Of a stretch of 64,000 bases of DNA, positions 8,248-16,317 are shown one piece after another. The stretch's first letter is position 1. Each line of letters opens with the position of its first letter. This stretch comes from Paracoccus shandongensis (GTDB lineage Bacteria; Pseudomonadota; Alphaproteobacteria; Rhodobacterales; Rhodobacteraceae). The notes beneath the pieces were generated by a model. The model was not told where the DNA came from. It did not search any database and saw only the letters and a list, made by a program, of their open reading frames with translations. The position numbers and the translations under genes were made by a program. The stretch lies in contig NZ_JAFLRK010000020.1 of NCBI RefSeq assembly GCF_017315735.1, positions 1 to 64,000 on the forward strand, written 5' to 3'.

Positions 8248-9204
8248 TCAATCCATGCTGACGTTCGCGTCCTGGACCACGGGTTCCCATTTCGCCATCT
8301 CGGCCTTCACATGCTGGGCCAGTTCCTCGGGCGTGGATGCGACGATTGTGGCGGAAAACTCGGCCATGCGTTCGGCGACCGCCGGGTCGGCCATGGTGGC
8401 CTGGGCGGCGGCGGCAAGGGCCTCGATGGCATCAGACGGGGTGCCTGCGGGGGCGAAGAGGGCGTTCCAGGAATAGGTCTCATATCCCGGCAGGGTTTCG
8501 GCGATGGCGGGCACGTCGGGGAAGCTGGGCGCGCGTTCCGCCGTGGTCACGCCAAGCGCGCGCAGCTTGCCGCTGGAGATATGCCCCGAGGCCGAGGGCA
8601 GGTTGTCGAAGATGATCGGCACCTGGTTGCCCAGAACATCGGTCAGCGCCGGGCCGGACCCCTTGTAGGGGATGTGGTCGATCTGCACCCCCGCCATGGC
8701 CTTGAACAGCTCGCCCGACAGGTGCAGCGGCGTGCCGTTGCCGGACGACGCATAGGCCAGCGGTTCCTTTTTCGCGAGGTCGATCAGTTCCTGCACCGTC
8801 TGGGCGGGCACGTCTGGATGGACCGCCAAGACGTTCGGCACCAGCACCAGAAGCGACACGGGCGCGAAATCGGCCACCGGGTCATAGGGCTTCTGCTTCA
8901 GGATCAGCGGGTTCAGCGCGTGCGTGGCGACCGTGCCCATCAGGATCGTGTAGCCATCCGGGTCGGCCTTCGCCACCTGCTGCGCGCCCAAGGATCCGCC
9001 CGCGCCGCCGACGTTCTGGACGACGACCTGCTGGCCCAGTTCCTTGCTCATCCGTTCGGCGACGATGCGGCCCACCACGTCGGTCGATCCACCGGCGGCG
9101 AAGGGGATCACCAGGGTGATGGAACGGTCGGGAAACGCGGCGGCGGCCGTTCCGGCAAGGCCCAGGGCCAGGGCGGTTCCCAGCAGGATGCGGCGGGTGA
9201 TCAT
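8248..9204 (-). CDS. tripartite tricarboxylate transporter receptor TctC (first copy)
   Basis: A Bug/TctC periplasmic binding protein of 318 residues with a signal peptide ending near 'GLAGTAAAAFP'. It has the family's ligand-loop segments 'PFAAGGSTDVVGRI' and 'VVQNVGGAGGSLGAQQVA'. Such receptors capture carboxylates and hand them to the TctA/TctB membrane pair. I chose the ATG at 9204 because AAAGGA lies 6 bases upstream; the ATG at 9219 overlaps that site. It is the last gene of a four-gene operon that also starts with a TctC, so one membrane pair has two receptors. The ligand is unknown. Confidence 0.9.
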   Translation of the reverse strand: MITRRILLGTALALGLAGTAAAAFPDRSITLVIPFAAGGSTDVVGRIVAERMSKELGQQVVVQNVGGAGGSLGAQQVAKADPDGYTILMGTVATHALNPLILKQKPYDPVADFAPVSLLVLVPNVLAVHPDVPAQTVQELIDLAKKEPLAYASSGNGTPLHLSGELFKAMAGVQIDHIPYKGSGPALTDVLGNQVPIIFDNLPSASGHISSGKLRALGVTTAERAPSFPDVPAIAETLPGYETYSWNALFAPAGTPSDAIEALAAAAQATMADPAVAERMAEFSATIVASTPEELAQHVKAEMAKWEPVVQDANVSMD

Positions 9205-9222
9205 GGGAAATCCTTTCATGGT

Positions 9223-10731
9223 TCAGGCGTCGCTTTCGGTGAAGACCTCGTCCCGGCGCTTGCGGATCTGGGGCAGGAAGACCAGCACCAGGATCGCCAG
9301 CGACAGGACCAGGAGGCCCGCGCTGATGGGGCGGGTCACGAAGGTGGTGGGATCGCCGCGCGACAGGATCATGGCCCGGCGCAGGTTTTCCTCCAGCAGC
9401 GGGCCCAGGACGAAGCCCAAGAGCAGCGGCGCGGGCTCGCAGCGCAGCTTGGACATGACGTAGCCCAGAAGGCCGAAGAAGGCCACGGCGAAGAGGTCGT
9501 AGGGGTTCGAGTTGACCGAATAGACCCCGATCGAGCACATCGCCATGATGATCGGGAACAGCACGAAATAGGGCACCGTCAGCAGCTTCACCCACAGCCC
9601 GATCAGGGGCAGGTTCAGCACCACCAGCATCAGGTTGCCGATCCACATCGACGCGATGATGCCCCAGAACAGTTGCGGCTGTTCGGAAACCACGTTCGGC
9701 CCCGGCACGATGCCCTGGATGATCATCGCCCCGATCATCAGCGCCATCACCGGGTTCGCGGGGATGCCCAGCGTCAGCAGGGGGATGAAGCTGGTCTGCG
9801 CGCCCGCGTTGTTGGCGCTTTCCGGCCCCGCGACACCGGCGAGCGCGCCCTTGCCGAACTCCTCGGGGTGCTTCGACAGCTTCTTTTCCACCGTGTAGCT
9901 GGCGAAGGCCGCCAGGATCGCGCCGCCGCCGGGCAGGATGCCCAGGACCGACCCCACGCCCGTGCCGCGCAGCACCGGGCCGATCATCTGGCGGAACTCC
10001 TCGCGCGAGGGGAACAGGCGGGTGATGTTTTTCGTCATCACCTGCCGGTCGTGTTCGTCTTCCAGGTTGCGCAGGATCTCGGCGATGCCGAAGACGCCCA
10101 CAGCGACCGCCACGAAGTTCAGCCCATCGGCGAACTGGGTCATGCCCATCGTGAAGCGCGGCGCGCCGGTATAGACATCGGTGCCGACCATGCCCAGCAG
10201 CAGGCCAAGGACCACCATGGCCAGCGCCTTCAGCACCGAGCCGTGCGCCAGCGCCACCGACATCACCAGGCCCATGACCATCAGGCTGAAATACTCGGCC
10301 GCGCCGAATTGCAGGGCGATGGCGGTCAGGGGCGGGGCGAAGATCGCCACCAGGAAGGTCGCCACGCTGCCCGCGAAGAACGACCCCAACGCGGCGACAG
10401 CCAGCGCCGTGCCCGCCCGGCCCTGCCGCGCCATCTGGTAGCCGTCGATGGCGGTCACGGCAGAGGAGCTTTCGCCCGGCATGTTGATCAGGATGGCGGT
10501 GGTCGAGCCGCCGTATTGCGCGCCGTAGTAGATCCCCGCCAGCATGATCAGCGAGGACACGGGTTCCAGCTGGAAGGTGATGGGCAGCAGCATGGCGATG
10601 GTGGCGGTGGCGCCGATGCCGGGCAAGACGCCGATCAGCGTGCCCAAAAGCACCCCGATCAGGCAGAAGGCCAGGTTCGCCAGCGAGGACGCGACGCCAA
10701 AGCCCATCGCGAGGTTGGACAGCAGATCCAT
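9223..10731 (-). CDS. tripartite tricarboxylate transporter large permease TctA
   Basis: A 502-residue membrane protein with about 12 helices. It has the TctA signatures 'GVLPGIGATATIAMLLP' near residue 35, the 'YYGAQYGGSTTAILINMPGE' loop, and 'GVGSVLGILPGGGA' in the second half, which is the inverted repeat of the first. TctA forms the transport channel with TctB and is fed by TctC. The ATG at 10731 is used because the upstream in-frame extension is Arg/Cys-rich and not membrane-like. It lies 10 bases after tctB. Confidence 0.95.
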   Translation of the reverse strand: MDLLSNLAMGFGVASSLANLAFCLIGVLLGTLIGVLPGIGATATIAMLLPITFQLEPVSSLIMLAGIYYGAQYGGSTTAILINMPGESSSAVTAIDGYQMARQGRAGTALAVAALGSFFAGSVATFLVAIFAPPLTAIALQFGAAEYFSLMVMGLVMSVALAHGSVLKALAMVVLGLLLGMVGTDVYTGAPRFTMGMTQFADGLNFVAVAVGVFGIAEILRNLEDEHDRQVMTKNITRLFPSREEFRQMIGPVLRGTGVGSVLGILPGGGAILAAFASYTVEKKLSKHPEEFGKGALAGVAGPESANNAGAQTSFIPLLTLGIPANPVMALMIGAMIIQGIVPGPNVVSEQPQLFWGIIASMWIGNLMLVVLNLPLIGLWVKLLTVPYFVLFPIIMAMCSIGVYSVNSNPYDLFAVAFFGLLGYVMSKLRCEPAPLLLGFVLGPLLEENLRRAMILSRGDPTTFVTRPISAGLLVLSLAILVLVFLPQIRKRRDEVFTESDA

Positions 10732-10741
10732 GCGCGCCCCC

Positions 10742-11206
10742 TTACAGCGGCAGCCAGGGGCCGAAGCGCCGGAACGGCAGCCCCAGGCCATAGGAGAAGA
10801 TCAGCGTCGACAGGATGGTGACGACCACCGCAAGGATCAGCGCCGGCAAGGGCCGCATCCGCAGCGATGCCTGCGCGGCGATCAGCGTGGTGATGAAGAG
10901 GGCGGGCACGAAGCCCAGGCCGCGCACGGTCAGGCCGAAGAAGATCGGCGCGGGCAGGATGAAGGCGATGCCCCGCCAGGCCACGCGCCCGAAGGGTTCG
11001 TCATCGGGGCGCCCGAAGGCCCGGACCAGGATCACCGCGCCCAGCAGGAACAGCAGCCCCGACAGGACCATCGGGAAATAGCCCGGTCCCATGCGGGTCG
11101 AGGTGCCCATCTCCAGCCCCAAGCCCTGCCAGCCGAAAAAGGCGGCGATCGCCATGAACAGCAGGCCCGCCGCGATGTCGGTGCCGTCTTTCGGTTTCGT
11201 GGACAT
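10742..11206 (-). CDS. tripartite tricarboxylate transporter small permease TctB
   Basis: A 154-residue protein with four hydrophobic helices, the size and layout of TctB. The first helix, 'IAAGLLFMAIAAFFGWQGL', and the 'GPGYFPMVLSGLLFLLGAVI' segment after it are typical. TctB is the small membrane partner of TctA. It lies second in the operon, between the upstream TctC and TctA, and is separated from that TctC by a strong hairpin. Confidence 0.9.
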   Translation of the reverse strand: MSTKPKDGTDIAAGLLFMAIAAFFGWQGLGLEMGTSTRMGPGYFPMVLSGLLFLLGAVILVRAFGRPDDEPFGRVAWRGIAFILPAPIFFGLTVRGLGFVPALFITTLIAAQASLRMRPLPALILAVVVTILSTLIFSYGLGLPFRRFGPWLPL

Positions 11207-11226
11207 GATCCCCCCGTGTCGGAAAG

Positions 11227-11250
11227 CCCGCCGCCGGGATGGGCGGCGGG
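11227..11250 (-). promoter_or_regulatory. hairpin between tctC and tctB
   Basis: CCCGCCGCC (11227-11235) and GGCGGCGGG (11242-11250) form a 9-base G:C stem in the 52-base gap. In transporter operons such a hairpin often lets the binding protein be made in excess over the membrane subunits; that role is inference here. Confidence 0.5.
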
Positions 11251-11258
11251 GATATGGG

Positions 11259-12233
11259 TCAGTCGGCGTAAACGCCCGCGGCCTCGATCACCGGCTTCCA
11301 GCGGGCGATTTCCGCCTCCAGCTTGGCCTTCAGGGCCTCGGGCGTGGCATCCTGGGCGGACGAGGGCGCGGTGCCCAGATCCGCCATGGCCTTGGCCACG
11401 CCTTCGTCGGCCAGCGCCTTTTGCAGCGATTGCGACAGGCGCTGGTTTACCTCGGGCGCGGTGCCCTTGGGGGTATAGATGCCGTGCCAGATGCCGAACT
11501 GCATCGCCTCGAACCCGGATTCGGCGGCCGTGGGCAGGTCGGGGAACAGGGGCAGGCGTTCGGGCGTGGTCACGGCATAGGCCTTGATCGTGCCCGCCTT
11601 GATCTGCTGGGTGGTGTTGGTGGTCTGGTCGCACATGATGTCCACCTGGCCCCCCAGCAGGTCGGTCATGGCCGGGCCGGTGCCCTTGTAGGGGACCGTG
11701 ACCAAGGGCGCCTCAAGCGCCTGCATCAGCAGCATCCCGCACAGGTGGCTGGCCGCGCCGATGCCCGCGTTGGCCAGCGTCAGCGAATCGGCGTTGGCCT
11801 TGACGTAGTCCACGAAGGCCGGGAAATCGGCGGGCTCGAAATCGGCCCGCGCGGTGACGACCATCGGCACCTCGGTGACAAGGCCCACGTATTCAAAGGC
11901 GTTCAGCGTGTCATAGGCCAGGTTGCGATACAGCGTGGCGGATGTCGCCATGCCGATGTGGTGCAGCAGCACGGTGTATCCGTCGGGCTCGGCCTTGGCG
12001 ACCTGGCCTGCGCCCAGGGTGCCGCCCGCGCCGCCGACGTTCTGGACCACGATCTGCTGGCCCAGGTCGGCGGACATGCGTTCGGCGACCAGGCGGGCCA
12101 CGGTGTCGGTCGGGCCGCCTGCGGAAAACGGCACGACCATGGTGATCTGGCGTTCGGGATATCCTTGGGCGAAGGCGGGCGCGGTCAGGATGGTGGCCGC
12201 GAAAAGCCCGGCCATCAACTTGGATAGGGTCAT
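11259..12233 (-). CDS. tripartite tricarboxylate transporter receptor TctC (second copy)
   Basis: A second Bug/TctC receptor, 324 residues, with signal peptide 'LMAGLFAATILTAPAFAQG' and the same loop segments as the downstream copy ('PFSAGGPTDTVARL', 'VVQNVGGAGGTLGAGQVA'). The ATG at 12233 is preceded by GGAGG 5 bases away; the frame extends further upstream without a ribosome-binding site. It is the first gene of the operon tctC-tctB-tctA-tctC. The two receptors share the ligand-binding loops but differ clearly elsewhere, which suggests two related carboxylate ligands for one permease. Confidence 0.9.
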   Translation of the reverse strand: MTLSKLMAGLFAATILTAPAFAQGYPERQITMVVPFSAGGPTDTVARLVAERMSADLGQQIVVQNVGGAGGTLGAGQVAKAEPDGYTVLLHHIGMATSATLYRNLAYDTLNAFEYVGLVTEVPMVVTARADFEPADFPAFVDYVKANADSLTLANAGIGAASHLCGMLLMQALEAPLVTVPYKGTGPAMTDLLGGQVDIMCDQTTNTTQQIKAGTIKAYAVTTPERLPLFPDLPTAAESGFEAMQFGIWHGIYTPKGTAPEVNQRLSQSLQKALADEGVAKAMADLGTAPSSAQDATPEALKAKLEAEIARWKPVIEAAGVYAD

Positions 12234-12324
12234 GTGTCCTCCCAGACTGGTGATGCGGCGCTTTACGCGGCCGTCATGCTGGGACCAGATTGCGCCAGCA
12301 GTCGGACAGGACACAATGTTTTTT

Positions 12325-14268
12325 TCACCCCTTGGAAAGCGCCGCCACCGGATCCAGGCGCGAGGCGCTGCGGGCGGGCAGAAAGCCGAAGGTGATGCCG
12401 ATCAGCGTGGAACTGACCAGCGCCGCGATCATCGCGTTCGGGGACTGGATCATGGTGAAGCTGGTGTTCAGCCGGTCGAAGGCCAGGCCGAAGCCAAGCG
12501 CCACGGCGATGCCCAGCACGCCGCCGATCATGCAGACCAGCACGGCCTCGATCAGGAACTGCGCCAGGATGTCGCTGCGCCGCGCGCCGACCGCCATGCG
12601 CAGCCCGATTTCCCCCACGCGTTCCGTGACCGACACAAGCATGATGTTCATCACCCCGATGCCCCCCACCACAAGCGAGATCACCGCGATGGCCGACACC
12701 AGCAGGGTCAGCGTGCTTGTGGTGCTGGTGATGGTCTGGCGGATCTCGTCGGTGTTGACGATGAAGAAATCCTGCGTGCCGTGCCGCCGGGTCAGGAACT
12801 GGGTCACGGCGGATTGCGCGGCCCCCATGTCGGCGTCGTCCGCGATGCGCAGGGTCAGGCTGGACAGCGTCGAGGTGCCCAGATAGCGCGCCTGCACGGT
12901 GGTATAGGGCGCGTAAAGCCGCAGGCTCTGGCTGCCGCCCGGCCCGCGCGAGGCGATCTCGGCCACGCCCACCACGCGTAGCAGGGCGTTTCCCGCATAG
13001 ATCACCTGGCCCACGCCGCTGTCGGGGCGTCCCGCGAACAGGCTGTCGCGGGTGTTGGTGTCGATCACCACCTCTTGCGCCATGCGGGCGATGGCGGTGG
13101 GGGAAAAGCCCCGGCCCGCGATGATCGTGGATCCGGTGACGGCGAAGTAATCCCCGCCCACGCCGCTGATCTGGGCATTGGCCTCGGTCCCGCCGAAGCG
13201 GATCGTGGCCGTGGTCGCGGTGCCGGGCGTTGCCGCCGCGACAAAGGGCAGGCGGGCCAGCGCCTCGGCGTCGGATGCCACCAGCGTCTTGATGCGTCCC
13301 GACCGCATGTCGCCGAAGTCCCGGCCCGGGAACACCTCCAGCGTGTTGGTGCCAAGGGACGAGATGTTGGCCAGCACCTGCTGGCGCGAGCCTTCGCCAA
13401 GCGCCACCACCGACACCACGGATGCGATGCCGATGATGATGCCCAGCATGGTCAGGAAGCTGCGCAGCTTGTGGGCGCGCATGGACACCAGCGCCATGCG
13501 CAGCGCCTCCCAGAACGCGCTGCCGGGCAGGGCGGAGGCGCCTTTCGCGGCCTTGTCGCGGGCGATGTGCGGGGCATCGGGCTGGTTCTGGCGGTCGGCG
13601 ATGATGCGGCCGTCGCTGATCGTTATGATGCGGCGGGCGCGGGCGGCGACCTTGGGGTCGTGGGTGACGATGATGATCGTGCGCCCGTCGGCGTTCAGTT
13701 CCGACAGGATGGACAGCACGTCCTCGCCGCTCTGGCTGTCCAGCGCGCCGGTGGGTTCGTCCGCCAGGATGACGCTGGCGTCGTTGATCAGCGCGCGCGC
13801 GATCGACACGCGCTGCTGCTGGCCGCCCGACAGCGCCGCCGGGCGATGGCCCAGCCTTGCGCCCATGCCCAGGCGGTCCAGAAGCCGCGCCGCCCGCGCC
13901 CGGCGGTCGGACGCGGCCTCGCCCCGGTAGATGGCCGGGATCTCCACATTGGCAAGCGCGGTCAGTTCCGGCAGCAGGTGATACCGCTGGAAGATGAAGC
14001 CGAAGCGTTCGCGCCGCAGCGCGGCCAGGTCCGCGCTGGAAAGCCCGCCGATGTCCTGGCCCGCAAAGCGGTAGGTGCCGGTGCTGGGGCGGTCCAGGCA
14101 GCCCAGGATGTTCATCAGCGTGGTCTTGCCCGACCCGGACGCGCCCATGATCGCCACGAACTCTCCCGCGCGGATCGACAGGTCCACGTCGCGCAGCACG
14201 GCCAGGCTGCCCTCGCCCGAGGGGTAGCTGCGCCCGATGCTGGACAGCTGGATGATCGGCCGGTCCAT
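12325..14268 (-). CDS. macB: MacB-type ABC transporter, ATPase fused to permease
   Basis: A 647-residue fusion. Residues 1-235 are an ABC ATPase with Walker A 'GASGSGKTT', signature 'LSGGQQQRVSIARAL' and Walker B 'VILADEPTGALD'. The rest has one helix near 'LRSFLTMLGIIIGIASVVSV', a large periplasmic domain and three C-terminal helices ending 'PARSASRLDPVAALSKG'. MacB works as a mechanotransmission pump with MacA and an outer-membrane channel to expel macrolides, siderophores or peptides. macA lies 3 bases upstream in the same operon; no TolC gene is nearby, so the channel must be encoded elsewhere. Confidence 0.93.
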   Translation of the reverse strand: MDRPIIQLSSIGRSYPSGEGSLAVLRDVDLSIRAGEFVAIMGASGSGKTTLMNILGCLDRPSTGTYRFAGQDIGGLSSADLAALRRERFGFIFQRYHLLPELTALANVEIPAIYRGEAASDRRARAARLLDRLGMGARLGHRPAALSGGQQQRVSIARALINDASVILADEPTGALDSQSGEDVLSILSELNADGRTIIIVTHDPKVAARARRIITISDGRIIADRQNQPDAPHIARDKAAKGASALPGSAFWEALRMALVSMRAHKLRSFLTMLGIIIGIASVVSVVALGEGSRQQVLANISSLGTNTLEVFPGRDFGDMRSGRIKTLVASDAEALARLPFVAAATPGTATTATIRFGGTEANAQISGVGGDYFAVTGSTIIAGRGFSPTAIARMAQEVVIDTNTRDSLFAGRPDSGVGQVIYAGNALLRVVGVAEIASRGPGGSQSLRLYAPYTTVQARYLGTSTLSSLTLRIADDADMGAAQSAVTQFLTRRHGTQDFFIVNTDEIRQTITSTTSTLTLLVSAIAVISLVVGGIGVMNIMLVSVTERVGEIGLRMAVGARRSDILAQFLIEAVLVCMIGGVLGIAVALGFGLAFDRLNTSFTMIQSPNAMIAALVSSTLIGITFGFLPARSASRLDPVAALSKG

Positions 14269-14271
14269 GGA

Positions 14272-15486
14272 TCAGCCCCGCATCCCGCGCGGCATCATCG
14301 GGTTGCGCGCCGGGCCATCGCTGTCGGGGCTGCCGGTCCCGGTGACGATCCGCTCGCCCTCGGCCAGGCCCTCGGTGATCTCGGCCATGACCTTGTCGTT
14401 CAGGCCGACGCTGACCACCCGGTCCTCCAGCGCGCCGTCGCGGCCCTGGACCTGCAGGCGATAGCGGCCGGGGCCGTCGGGCGTCCCAAGCGCCATCGAG
14501 GGCACCGTCAGCACGTCCCGCGCGGTGCCCAGGACGATATGGACCTCGGCCGTCATGTAGGTGCGCAGCCGGCCGTCGGGGTTCGGGACGGTGAAGCGGC
14601 CGTTGTAATAGATCGCCTCGGACGTGGCGCTGGCGGACGTGCTGCTGCTGCCGCTGATGCTGGGGTCGTTGACGATGCTTTCGGGGGCGGGGGCCACGGC
14701 TTCCAGCACCGCGTCATAGCGGTGGTCGGGCGCGCCCAGCACCGTGAACCAGACGGGCTGGCCGGGTTCCACCTGGCCGATATCGGCTTCCGAGATTTCG
14801 GCGAACACCTCCATCTGCGCCAGATCGCCCAGGACCACGATGGTGGGGGCGGATTGCGCGGCGTTGACCGTCTGGCCCTGCTGGGCGGTGATCGCCAGCA
14901 CGGTGCCGTCGCCGGGCGCGGTGATGCGGGTATAGCCAAGGTTCGCCTGGGCCGTTTCGATGGCGACCTCGGCCTGGGCGATCTGGGCGTCCAGCGCCTC
15001 GATCTGGGCGCGGGCGACCGCGACATCGGACACCGCCGTGTCGTATTCGTTCTGCAAGGTCAGGTTGCTGCGCTGCAGTTTCTCCAGCCGGTCCAGCGTG
15101 CGTTCGGCCAGATCCAGCGTGGCTTCCCGTTCCACCCGCTGGGCGCGGGCGACGGCCAGATCCGACTGCGCGGATTTCAGCGCGTTCCGCTGGTTGACCG
15201 AATCGATTTCCGCGATCAGGTCGCCCTTCTTCACGGCCTGTCCCAGGTCCACCGCGATCCTGGTGATCCGGCCCGAGGCCTGCGCGCCCACCGCGACCAG
15301 GTTCCTCGGCTTCAGGGTACCCTGGGCCAGCACCGTGACCTCGATATCGCCGCGGGTGACCGGGGTGGTGATCACGGGCGCGTCGCCGCCGGCGGCGGGC
15401 TGGCCCACGCCAACCGCCGCCGCCCCCGCCGCCAGCGCGCCGCAGATCGCCAATGCGATCACCCCGTGACGAAACCCGATCCGCAT
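14272..15486 (-). CDS. macA: MacA-type periplasmic adaptor protein
   Basis: A 404-residue membrane-fusion protein with an N-terminal signal anchor ('GVIALAICGALAAGAAAVGV'). The first lipoyl half contains 'GDIEVTVLAQGTLKPRNLV', a long alpha-helical hairpin spans about residues 95-195, the second lipoyl half holds 'ITAPGDGTVLAI', and beta-barrel and membrane-proximal parts follow. A Ser/Thr-rich insertion ('SGSSSTSASATSE') lies near residue 275. The adaptor links MacB to an outer-membrane channel. It is the first gene of the macA-macB operon; the C terminus is Met/Arg-rich. Confidence 0.92.
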   Translation of the reverse strand: MRIGFRHGVIALAICGALAAGAAAVGVGQPAAGGDAPVITTPVTRGDIEVTVLAQGTLKPRNLVAVGAQASGRITRIAVDLGQAVKKGDLIAEIDSVNQRNALKSAQSDLAVARAQRVEREATLDLAERTLDRLEKLQRSNLTLQNEYDTAVSDVAVARAQIEALDAQIAQAEVAIETAQANLGYTRITAPGDGTVLAITAQQGQTVNAAQSAPTIVVLGDLAQMEVFAEISEADIGQVEPGQPVWFTVLGAPDHRYDAVLEAVAPAPESIVNDPSISGSSSTSASATSEAIYYNGRFTVPNPDGRLRTYMTAEVHIVLGTARDVLTVPSMALGTPDGPGRYRLQVQGRDGALEDRVVSVGLNDKVMAEITEGLAEGERIVTGTGSPDSDGPARNPMMPRGMRG

Positions 15487-15509
15487 CTGCCTGTCCTGCC
15501 TTCCCGTTC

Positions 15510-15710
15510 TCAGCGCAACGCGCGGGCCATCACCGACCGGACGATCCCGCCGTCATCCGATACAAGAAGATAACGCGCGCCATCGCGGATCCAATGCTGA
15601 TCGCGCGGCGGGACGGAAAGATCGGCGCGGCGATGACCGACGCACGCGCCGGGGCCGCGATCGCTGTCGCCGGGGCGCTCGCAACCGGGGGCCTCTTTCG
15701 CCTGGGCCAA
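15510..15710 (-). pseudogene. possible RcnB-like C-terminal remnant
   Basis: The last half of this 66-codon frame reads 'PPRDQHWIRDGARYLLV' then 'GGIVRSVM', which resembles the conserved C-terminal part of RcnB-family periplasmic proteins. The upstream half shows no signal peptide and runs into the remnant of a histidine kinase on the other strand. I read it as the tail of a gene whose 5' part is gone. The similarity is short and from memory. Confidence 0.25.
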
Positions 15711-15714
15711 GGCG

Positions 15715-16107
15715 GGGGATCTGCGCGCCCTGGGCTATCCCGTGACGCTCCGGTCCCTGGCCCCGGCGGTGGTCCTGGCCGAGCCGCTGTCCTTGAAGCG
15801 CGCGGTCCGCAACCTGGTGATCAACGCCGCGACCCACGGCAAGGCCACCCGTGTCGGGCTGTCGCTGTCGGATGGTCGGGCGGAACTGCTGATCGAGGAC
15901 GAAGGCCCCGGCATCCCCGAACCCCTGATGGAACGCGCCTTCGAGCCGTTCTTCCGCGTCGATGAAGCCCGCCGCAAGGCCATCCCCGGCGCGGGCCTCG
16001 GCATGGCCATCGCGCGCCAGATCATCGACCAGTTGGGGGCGGAGGTGAGGCTGGCGAACATGCAGCCGCAGGGGCTGCGGCAGAGGGTGGTGCTGCCGGC
16101 AAGGTAA
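15715..16107 (+). pseudogene. sensor histidine kinase fragment, ATP-binding domain only
   Basis: The frame encodes the N box 'LKRAVRNLVINAATHG', the G1 box 'IEDEGPGIPEP', the F box 'FEPFFRVDEARRK' and the G2 box 'GAGLGMAIARQII' of a HATPase domain, in the EnvZ-like arrangement. The membrane sensor, HAMP and phospho-acceptor His regions are absent: upstream, the frame is unrelated Pro/Arg-rich sequence back to a stop at 15634-15636. No response regulator is next to it. A start at GTG 15742 could still yield a 121-residue protein, but it would lack everything a kinase needs except ATP binding. Confidence 0.6.
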
Positions 16108-16131
16108 TCCAGACGGTGCCGGGCGGGATCA

Positions 16132-16149
16132 GGAAACGTATACGTTTCC
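16132..16149. promoter_or_regulatory. perfect 18-base palindrome, LacI-operator-like
   Basis: GGAAACGTA (16132-16140) and TACGTTTCC (16141-16149) form an uninterrupted palindrome. The AAACG...CGTTT halves look like a LacI-family operator. It sits between two converging genes, not in front of one, so it may be left over from a lost promoter. Confidence 0.45.
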
Positions 16150-16204
16150 CCCGCCCTTTGCACGACGGTTCCATCAGAGACGGTGCCGTCCCATGACCAC
16201 GGAA

Positions 16205-16256
16205 GGCCAGCGCCCGCCTGGGGGCGGGGCGGGCGCTGGCCGGGCCTTTTGAGGCC
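16205..16256. terminator. double hairpin between converging genes
   Basis: GGCCAGCGCCCGCC (16205-16218) pairs perfectly with GGCGGGCGCTGGCC (16228-16241), a 14-base stem with a 9-base loop. A second stem, GGGCC/GGCCC, follows around 16242-16256 with TTTT in its loop. It lies between the kinase remnant and xylB, whose transcript runs into it from the other side. Confidence 0.55.
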
Positions 16257-16317
16257 CGGCGGCACTTGCGGCACCCGCAGCGCGTGGCGAAGGCGATGGC
16301 CTTCGCCGGACCAGCGA

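Noticed and set aside
8311..10821. An 836-codon open frame on the plus strand opposite tctC and tctA
   Set aside because: It mirrors well-supported transporter genes and shows only low-complexity Gln/His/Arg sequence.
13075..15573. An 832-codon open frame on the plus strand opposite macA and macB
   Set aside because: It is a shadow of the conserved pump genes with no recognisable motif.
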